DNA from: Albugo candida
Lineage: Eukaryota; Oomycota; Peronosporomycetes; Albuginales
Direction: 5' to 3'
Length of the DNA stretch: 64,000 nucleotides
NCBI GenBank assembly: GCA_040437565.1
Contig: JBDOQK010000046.1
Coordinates: 186,001 to 250,000, forward strand
The translations under genes were made by a program, and so were the position numbers. The notes under the pieces are model-generated. The model worked only from the letters and a program-made list of their open reading frames with translations. It was not told the DNA's origin and made no database searches. Shown here piece after piece: positions 58,130 through 64,000 of the stretch. The stretch's first letter is position 1. The number at the start of each line of letters is the position of its first letter.

Positions 58130-58182
58130 ATGATCAGCGACTTTCTGCGCCCATGGCATGGGCGCAGAAAGTCGCTGATCAT
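58130..58182. repeat. Perfect 53-bp palindrome
   Basis: Arms 58130-58155 and 58157-58182 (26 bp each) are exact inverse complements around one central base (58156). The arms begin ATGATCAGCGACTTTC. It lies inside the decayed element Y transposase between the THDES and AREII blocks. It could form a cruciform or hairpin. Confidence 0.95.
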
Positions 58183-60236
58183 AATTGACCCTCCTGGTCC
58201 TTTCTTCCTTATCCAACCATCGCCTTTCAGAAATCCTCTCTTTCATCGTTGGTGTAGAAGGTAGACTCATCATGCGTCACATGCACATACTTGTTGTCCA
58301 ACACTATCACCTTGTTCTCCACCAATACATCCATCTCCACTCCAGTCTACTCATCCATCTTCTTTTTGTTCTCAATTCTGTGACCAGCACTCTCAATACT
58401 TCGCCAAATTCTCCCTCTCATGACCGTTCATTTACAGCTGCTTTCCCATTTTCTTTTTTTTAATCCCCAGATCTTCAGGCACTTGGCCACTTTCAAGTGG
58501 CTGATCTTCTGCTCCTTCTCTCCCAGGGCCTCTGGAAAATGCTGTCTTGAAGGACCATCAGGAGCTTTTTTGGGGAACTTTCGTTGCGCCTTCTACCCCT
58601 CAATCATAACAGACACTCGCTCTTGATATTTCAAGGTCTGCCAGGATATCTCTCCTTTCTGAATGTCGTCCTTTCTGGTTTGCTGGAAGGGCTTTGCTGA
58701 GCAAGGACCGATCTGCCCAAAGCCCAATATTCCTGCAGGAACAGTCTCACGTCTATAAAGCGGTACTTCCAGATACTGGAGGATGGTCATAAGTCTTAAA
58801 ACAAGATAAAGTGAAAAATTTCTCCCGGCTGCTTTTCTGGTTCTGTATGCCTTTCAGCCTTTCCTTTCAACCGTTGATGGCCTCTTTCATCCTGTCTTCT
58901 TCTTGTCCCTCTTCTGCCTGCTGATCACTACTCTCATCCTCTAATGCAATGAACAGCTCTTTTCTGTTAGATTCTGATGGCCGCTTACCTGCTAGTAGAT
59001 GTCCAGCCTCTGCAGGTTGTTCTCCTTAACATACTTCTCTCTCCTCCACTTGATAGTCCTTGAGTTCTCTGGTAAGGTATGTAAAGAGCTAGAGGGGAAA
59101 GAATGTGTTTGACAAAAGAAGCCAGCTCACTCCTATAGGTAGAAGACCTCTTCTTCTTCCCCTCCTTTTCCTTATACAGCTGAGCCTGTGCAGTACTCTC
59201 TGGAAAGATTGTCCGCTTTTTTTAATTTTCGAATCACAGCCGCAAGGTTGCGCTTGAAAAAAACACTGCCGCGGCCCCAAAAGTTTTAAAATATGGCTGA
59301 AACTGCACAAAAACATACCTTGACAGCCGAGAAACGTTTGCGTATTGTTGGAATGAGGCAGGCTGGTACCAAAATTGGAGAAATTGCCTTCATTTTTAAA
59401 CACACGTGAGCGACAGGTGCAACGCATCATGGAAGGGTGGAATAGAAAAAACACAGTTATGCCAAAGAAAAGCCTTGGAAGGCCAGGAAACCTCCAGGAA
59501 GGGATGTAAGAACTCTAGTACGCAGCACCAAGAGTGCAAGACGTTCAACTCTGGCCGAAATTACCATCAACATGTCAACTAAAGCTGGTCAGACTGCAGT
59601 GAGAGAGACTTTACATGCCGCTGGTCTCTTTGCTCGTGTGGGGGCTAAAAAAGCCTTTTTAAACAGGCCACACACTACTGAAGCTGGACTTTGCAAAAAG
59701 ATACCAGAATTTCACCTTGGAGTTTTGGAAATCAATCTGCTGGAATGATGAGGCCAGCTTTGAAATTGCCAAGAATTTCGCCGCCTCTAGTCTGGAGATC
59801 TACCAATGAGAGGTACCAATCAGACTAAATGGTACCTACTTCCAAGTCAGGGCTTTCTTTTGTGATGGTCTGGGTGCCTTTAATCATAGCAAGAAAAGCC
59901 ATATTGTGCGTATGGCACCAAACCGTTGAGCAGCAGCTGACTTTGTCGCACAAGTGTACGATGGTGAGATGGCTGGCTTTTGGGAAGGCCTTTTCTATGA
60001 AAGTGCCATACTCATGGAAGATGGTGCGCCTATCTATAGCGCAAAAGCGCCCGAAAAATGGCGTGTCGTGCGCAGCGTTTGCAAGCTAGAATGGCCCGCA
60101 AACTAATTTGATCTCAATCCCATTGAGAATGTATGAGCAAAGATGAAAGCAGCCATCCAAAAGCTCCCGAAGGCCAGATATACCGAAAGCTATGGCTCCA
60201 GCTTAAACAAACATGGTCTTCTATTGATCCAGAGTG

Positions 60237-60856
60237 TACTTCTCAATTTGCCGGATACTAAGTAACCCGCTAATTTAGTAAAAACACCTCGAAAAAACAG
60301 CTTTTTCAACTCTTTCCTTTCGAAAACAATGGTTCATGTCGACATATCGACACAACCCAGGGTGCTAGTGTCCACTCGTAGTGACGTGGCAACCCTCATG
60401 GGTCACCCAGTATTAGGTGATTGCATGATTGTTGATGAGTCGTCACCCCTGTGTGATGACGTGGAAAGTACCCCCACCACCAGTGTGACGGTACAGGGTA
60501 ATACCGGTACTATCGGTGTACGATGTGGTACCGGTGGTACATGCGGTACTGTCGTTGCCTCGTCACAGGGTGACCCAAAGGAAGCTGCACCTGCAAGTGT
60601 GGACGATACTAAAAGTCACACTCTTGCTGACATTATCAAGTCGCAGGAGTCCTTGCGTAAGGACCAGGCTAGAGCTNNNNNNNNNNNNNNNNNNNNNNNN
60701 NNNNNNNNNNNNNNNNNNNNNNNNNNNNNNNNNNNNNNNNNNNNNNNNNNNNNNNNNNNNNNNNNNNNNNNNNNNNGTATATATGTTATTTAAGATAGCC
60801 TAGGCAACTAGAGAAGTCAGTTAGTCTAATTCTAGTAATATAGACACCTTCAACTG
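60237..60856 (+). mobile_element. Unknown element X, copy 2 (interior unassembled), with 12-bp target duplication
   Basis: The same 12 bases TGATCCAGAGTG lie at 60225-60236 and 60857-60868, and the Tc1 coding sequence resumes exactly after them, so this is a target site duplication. The ends are the same as in the copy at 44.6-45.1 kb. The N gap 60677-60776 hides the interior. A 12-bp duplication suits a target-primed retroelement (LINE-like) better than Tc1 or MULE transposition, but the family is not established. Confidence 0.75.
60329..60676 (+). CDS. Element X open reading frame, N-terminal part
   Basis: 116 codons from ATG 60329 to the gap. It starts MVHVDISTQPRVLVSTRSDV, then GDCMIVDESSPLCDDVE, a low-complexity TGT/GTG-rich part, and a charged helix near the gap (HTLADIIKSQESLRKDQARA). 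The minus-strand frame at 45015-44811 shares most residues up to the first gap. I recognise no domain; a protein of the ORF1 type of a retroelement is possible (inference). Confidence 0.5.
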
Positions 60857-61732
60857 TGATCCAGAGTGGATAAAGCATCTTGTTAACTCCATGCCAGAGA
60901 GGATCAAAGCAGTAATTGAAGCAAAAGCGGGTTATACTGGCTGGTAGCATGTAATTTGTTTTATAGATTATTATCATCCTAAAATCATCATTCGGAAAAA
61001 AACTCTGAAGGATTGCAGCGTTGTATACTGTAAAATTTTGTACCAGATTTTTTTGGCAGATTACTCATCAGGCTTGTGTACCATGCTTCGGAAGTCAAAG
61101 TGTTTGTTTCATAAAGCGGTTAACATCTGGTTGCGGATAATCCATTCCGGGGGGTACTGTACAGCAGCAATTCTCTCTTGTAGATGAGCTGTGTGGCTTC
61201 CAGCCATTCTTTTTCCTCTTCACCTTCCCCCCTTCCTTCCTCTTCCTCCTCTCAACTCCAGTCTGACTTGATGCTCTGACAGTCGAGATCCTCTGCTGCC
61301 TCCACCTCTTTCTGCTGTTGCTTCTGCGCCTGAAGTTACCTCTTCTTGTTGTTGGCTTGGTTCAACTTGGCTAATAGGGCCAGTCTTCTTTTTTTCGGTG
61401 GAGCCATTATTAATAGGAAACATATTGAGATCGTTTTTTTTTTAAATTTGTTTTCTAATGCGAAACAGTGTAATTAAATCCTTGTACGAGTTTGTGATAA
61501 ATGATTGCTGATTGTCAAGTGATTGATGCAAAGTTGATACGGAATGATCTTATTGGCTGAGGGCATTATTATAGCCGCTCCCTTTGAATCTCAAAAAATG
61601 TTAAATTTAATTAAATATATTCGAAAAAAAAAGTCTGGTTAATTAAAAAATCTCTCTGGATCTGTTAGGGAGCTTTCTGCCCGAAGTTGAAACAAAAAAT
61701 TAAATTGTTGGTTCTTGGGGAGTTGCACCATA

Positions 61733-62475
61733 TCGATATCCCGACAACTTTTTTCTTAAATTGCAGCTAGTTTTCAGTTACATTGCGTCATGTCTACTTA
61801 AATTATTACTCTCACAGCTCTTTTGATAAATAAAGAAGTTTATTTTTCTAACTAAAAGAAGTCATTTACGTCTCAGGCTAATTCTAGAAATATGGATACA
61901 TAAATAGACGATTCATTGCCAGTTTTTTGTAGTTAAGCGAGAATGCGTCGTAAAGGCACAGCAATTATCATGTACCAATGCCAAAAATAAAATGTGTTAG
62001 GAAAACTATCAACTTACTAGAGCTTGACCTGGACCTGAGCTAGCCAAAGTTGCGTTCCTCACAGGTGGCGCGGTATTGCCAATTTGCATCTACCTGAAGT
62101 TATTTTGCATCTGAGTAGCTTGCCAATGATTACTTTTTCACATGCAAAGGTATCATCACTTTTCCATTTGCCACTATAGAAAGTAAGAGTAGAATGTGTC
62201 GAGTGGAAAATGTCATATGCAATAGCCGATCACACTTGATACTTTCTGTGTATTAGCCAATCACTTCTCGATCGAAGTTGTTGGAGCAACAAATTAGGGT
62301 GTGTATGGATGTCATTAGTTCGAAATGTAAAATCATATATGCAGTTTTCAAAAAAGAAAAAGTTGTGAGAGTAATAATCAAACTAGGCATACTGTAATTT
62401 AAAAAAAAGGGGTATCAATACCCAGATTTGATTTGAAAAAAAAATTGTCGGGATCTCAATACCCTTTCAATGTTC
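61733..62475. mobile_element. MULE-B deletion derivative (MITE-like), 0.75 kb
   Basis: Inverted ends of about 100 bp: left TCGATATCCCGACAACTTTT with AAATTATTACTCTCACAGCT; right, read inversely, GGGTATTGAGATCCCGACAA with GATTATTACTCTCACAACTT. The first GGGTA lies before element Y at 56709-56713. It has no coding capacity. Inner repeats (ACATCCATACACACCCTAAT on the minus strand) match MULE B. Confidence 0.75.
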
Positions 62476-64000
62476 GTGTATAAAATTGAACCGATTTTTC
62501 GGAAGTATGTTTGGCTTTCTTCCACAGGAATACACAACACTCGCAGCCCTAGCTCACAAAATTCACAAGCTTATACGGGTAGATCGCAGGTCGTGTATGT
62601 ATGGATACTTTGTCTTCCAAATCCAATCAAGTAATAAATTTTCGCTCTATAGCATTCCTTGACGAACAAGTCTTATGTATCCTATCGAATGTCAGTAAAT
62701 CATGATTGATCATGGATACATATGTAATCATTTGGCGTTGTGCAGACGGATGCTAAGCTTAAATGGTACAAGCTGGATAATAAATCGTGCTGTCAAGTCC
62801 CAAGTGTGACAAGCGTGGATTAGTATGAGGATATACTTTGAGTTCCGGGCTCTTATCTGCAATCCTAGTATATGAGAATGGAATAATGGTATGCGACTCA
62901 GTATGTTCCATTTCTACAGTATTAAAAGTAGAAANNNNNNNNNNNNNNNNNNNNNNNNNNNNNNNNNNNNNNNNNNNNNNNNNNNNNNNNNNNNNNNNNN
63001 NNNNNNNNNNNNNNNNNNNNNNNNNNNNNNNNNNTAAATCGTGCTGTCAAGTCCCAAGTGTGACAAGCGTGGATTAGTATGAGGATATACTTTGAGTTCC
63101 GGGCTCTTATCTGCAATCCTAGTATATGAGAATGGAATAATGGTATGCGACTCAGTATGTTCCATTTCTACAGTATTAAAAGTAGAAAATGAGCTTTCTG
63201 ACATTACGCCACCGAGATCCCGAACGGATTTAGGAATGAGTATGTGTCTAGGTATTCAAGGATGTATGGGTGTGTGTTTTGAATGTCTTGGATACAATCG
63301 AAAAGTGTGTCTTATACACGAATTTACTATGTTGGAAAGCGAGATGTAAGCATTTTGTTCGAATCAAACCTTCTTTCGATCATAGTCCTGCGGGAAGGTG
63401 ATACAATACCATACTCAAGAAAAACTTGACGCATGAAGCTACTTTTATTGTACCTTCTATCCTTCCTTTCAGCTATATGTGCTTGAGTCATAAAATCACA
63501 TCAATGAATAAGCTGATTTCAAAAATAGTCAGCCATCAATCAATAGTATGTTGAACGCTCAGTTGGCGACATCGAGTCCGTGTGATTTGATTGTAGCTAT
63601 CGTGATCTTCTACGATCTGGATCAATCAATTTATATGCTGTAGATATGCTGAAGAAGTAATTTATATTCGGCGCGAATATGTGCTCGCATTGCTTACACG
63701 CATGAATTCTCTTTATTCAAAGCCAAAATTCTCGGCTGAGGATTGCTGTAAATCAGCTAGGTGCTAAGCCGTCATAGCATCTCAGCTGTGCTAGAATATG
63801 CTATAGTTGACATTAGAACGTGAGTGAAGAGCTTTCAATTAGATCCAGTAAGGTAAACTCGAACTGAATTTTTCTCCAAACCGCTTGCAAAATCCGCTTT
63901 GCTGCGATTCTGGAAACGATGTCGGTGATGGGTTTTAGATTTGATGGGACACTATTGATCTAATACAATTGATGTCGTTTATTTGCATTGCCTGCTTTAA
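62476..64000. other. No assigned gene; includes duplicated gap flanks
   Basis: Bases 62781-62934 recur as 63035-63188 around the gap 62935-63034 (154 bp, artefact). A cysteine-rich frame spans the second copy and ends at 63349 (MCLGIQGCMGVCFECLGYNR), but it lacks a convincing start and known domain. It could be an exon. Confidence 0.4.

Larger units (their letters stand above)
59293..60947 (+). pseudogene. Tc1/mariner transposase, broken and split by element X
   Basis: ATG at 59293 (MAETAQKHTLTAEKRLRIVG). Recognisable blocks: LVRSTKSARRSTLAEITI (59515-59568), TAVRETLHAAGLF, the part around ILMEDGAPIYSAKAPEKWR (60009-60065) with the second catalytic Asp in MEDGAP, KLEWPAN then FDLNPIENV near 60086-60136 (the Tc1 'PDLNPIENLW' signature), and after the insertion PEWIKHLVNSMPERIKAVIE, ending with a stop at 60945. 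Leaving out element X, the length is about 1.02 kb or 340 codons, normal for Tc1. Several internal stops and frame changes are present. Confidence 0.8.
59174..61034 (+). mobile_element. Tc1-like element inserted in element Y
   Basis: It contains a Tc1-type transposase (59293-60947). The proposed ends TACAG at about 59174 and CTGTA at about 61030 are weakly inverted and only tentative. It is interrupted by element X at 60237-60856. Confidence 0.6.
57230..61408 (-). pseudogene. Element Y transposase (THDES / FHCECNFIE family), interrupted
   Basis: Start at 61408 on the minus strand: MAPPKKRRLALLAKLNQANN, a nuclear-signal-like head; then AVQYPPEWIIRNQMLTAL near 61160-61110. After the Tc1 insertion the frame pieces go on: RRETVPAGILGFGQIGPCSA (58750), VTHDESTFYTNDERENF (about 58290-58240, first catalytic Asp), SAREIIKADKNRDG and SEDMVKQV (58100-58030), YAEFHCECNFIERCWGVTK (about 57475-57415, catalytic Glu), and IRKRVEYACDTWKCMEKARM (about 57335-57275). 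The FDN block with the second Asp, present in copy a, is not readable here. Many stops and frame changes. I know this motif set mainly from transposases in fungal genomes. Confidence 0.6.
56712..61732 (-). mobile_element. Element Y, 5.0 kb, IS630/Tc1-type DNA transposon with TA target duplication
   Basis: Perfect 16-bp inverted ends, TATGGTGCAACTCCCC at 56712-56727 and its inverse at 61717-61732, extend further with mismatches (CAACAGTTTTTT against CAACAATTTAATTTTTT). TA flanks each end, as in IS630/Tc1/mariner transposition. It is inserted in the terminus of a MULE-B derivative, whose first bases GGG(TA) lie before it at 56709 and whose continuation TCGATATCCCGACAAC follows at 61733. It carries a transposase on the minus strand and is itself interrupted by a Tc1 relative. 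Confidence 0.8.

Noticed and set aside
1-64000. CRISPR arrays, operons, bacterial riboswitches or ribosomal RNA
   Set aside because: Nothing of the kind is seen; introns and gene structure are eukaryotic.

Overview
The window reads as nuclear DNA of an oomycete, most likely an Albugo-like white rust (inference). Reasons: a myosin with a C-terminal PX domain, very short introns (46-65 bp) with GT..AG ends, tightly packed genes with divergent or convergent neighbours, and blocks of AT-rich, transposon-filled DNA. It is draft assembly. There are eleven 100-N gaps, and at six of them the same sequence is repeated on both sides, which looks like unmerged overlapping contig ends rather than biology.

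Gene-rich block 1 (3.5-16.8 kb): a secreted EGF-repeat protein, a twin-CX9C (Mdm35/TRIAP1-like) protein fused to an LEA-like tail, a tandem PH-domain protein, a large PX-tailed myosin, phosphoglycerate kinase, a FYVE-finger protein with a C-terminal membrane segment, and a long coiled-coil protein. Gene-rich block 2 (23.5-30.3 kb): an S15/CocE-type alpha/beta hydrolase whose nucleophile serine is replaced by glycine, the autophagy protein Atg13, an RWDD3-like protein and one small unknown gene. Many of these touch lipids, membrane traffic or autophagy, but nothing shows that they act as one pathway. Between the blocks (16.8-23.5 kb) lies a Mutator-like element and decayed sequence.

From about 32 kb to the end the window is a transposon graveyard. 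It holds at least four distinguishable Mutator-like (MULE) families and their deletion derivatives, Ty1/copia fossils, two copies of a tRNA-derived SINE, a Tc1 relative, an IS630/Tc1-like transposase with a THDES / FDN / FHCELNFIE signature, and an unknown element (here 'X') with an unassembled interior. The stretch 55.6-62.5 kb is a set of elements nested inside each other. One small secreted, six-cysteine protein gene (42.7-43.35 kb) sits inside this region beside a four-unit degenerate tandem repeat and a granulin-like fragment, and is the best effector-type candidate in the window.

The start of the window (1-690) is the 3' end of a MULE derivative. The regions 690-3490, 16.75-18.25, 20.6-23.5, 30.3-32.8, 46.2-47.4 and 62.5-64 kb hold no gene I can name.
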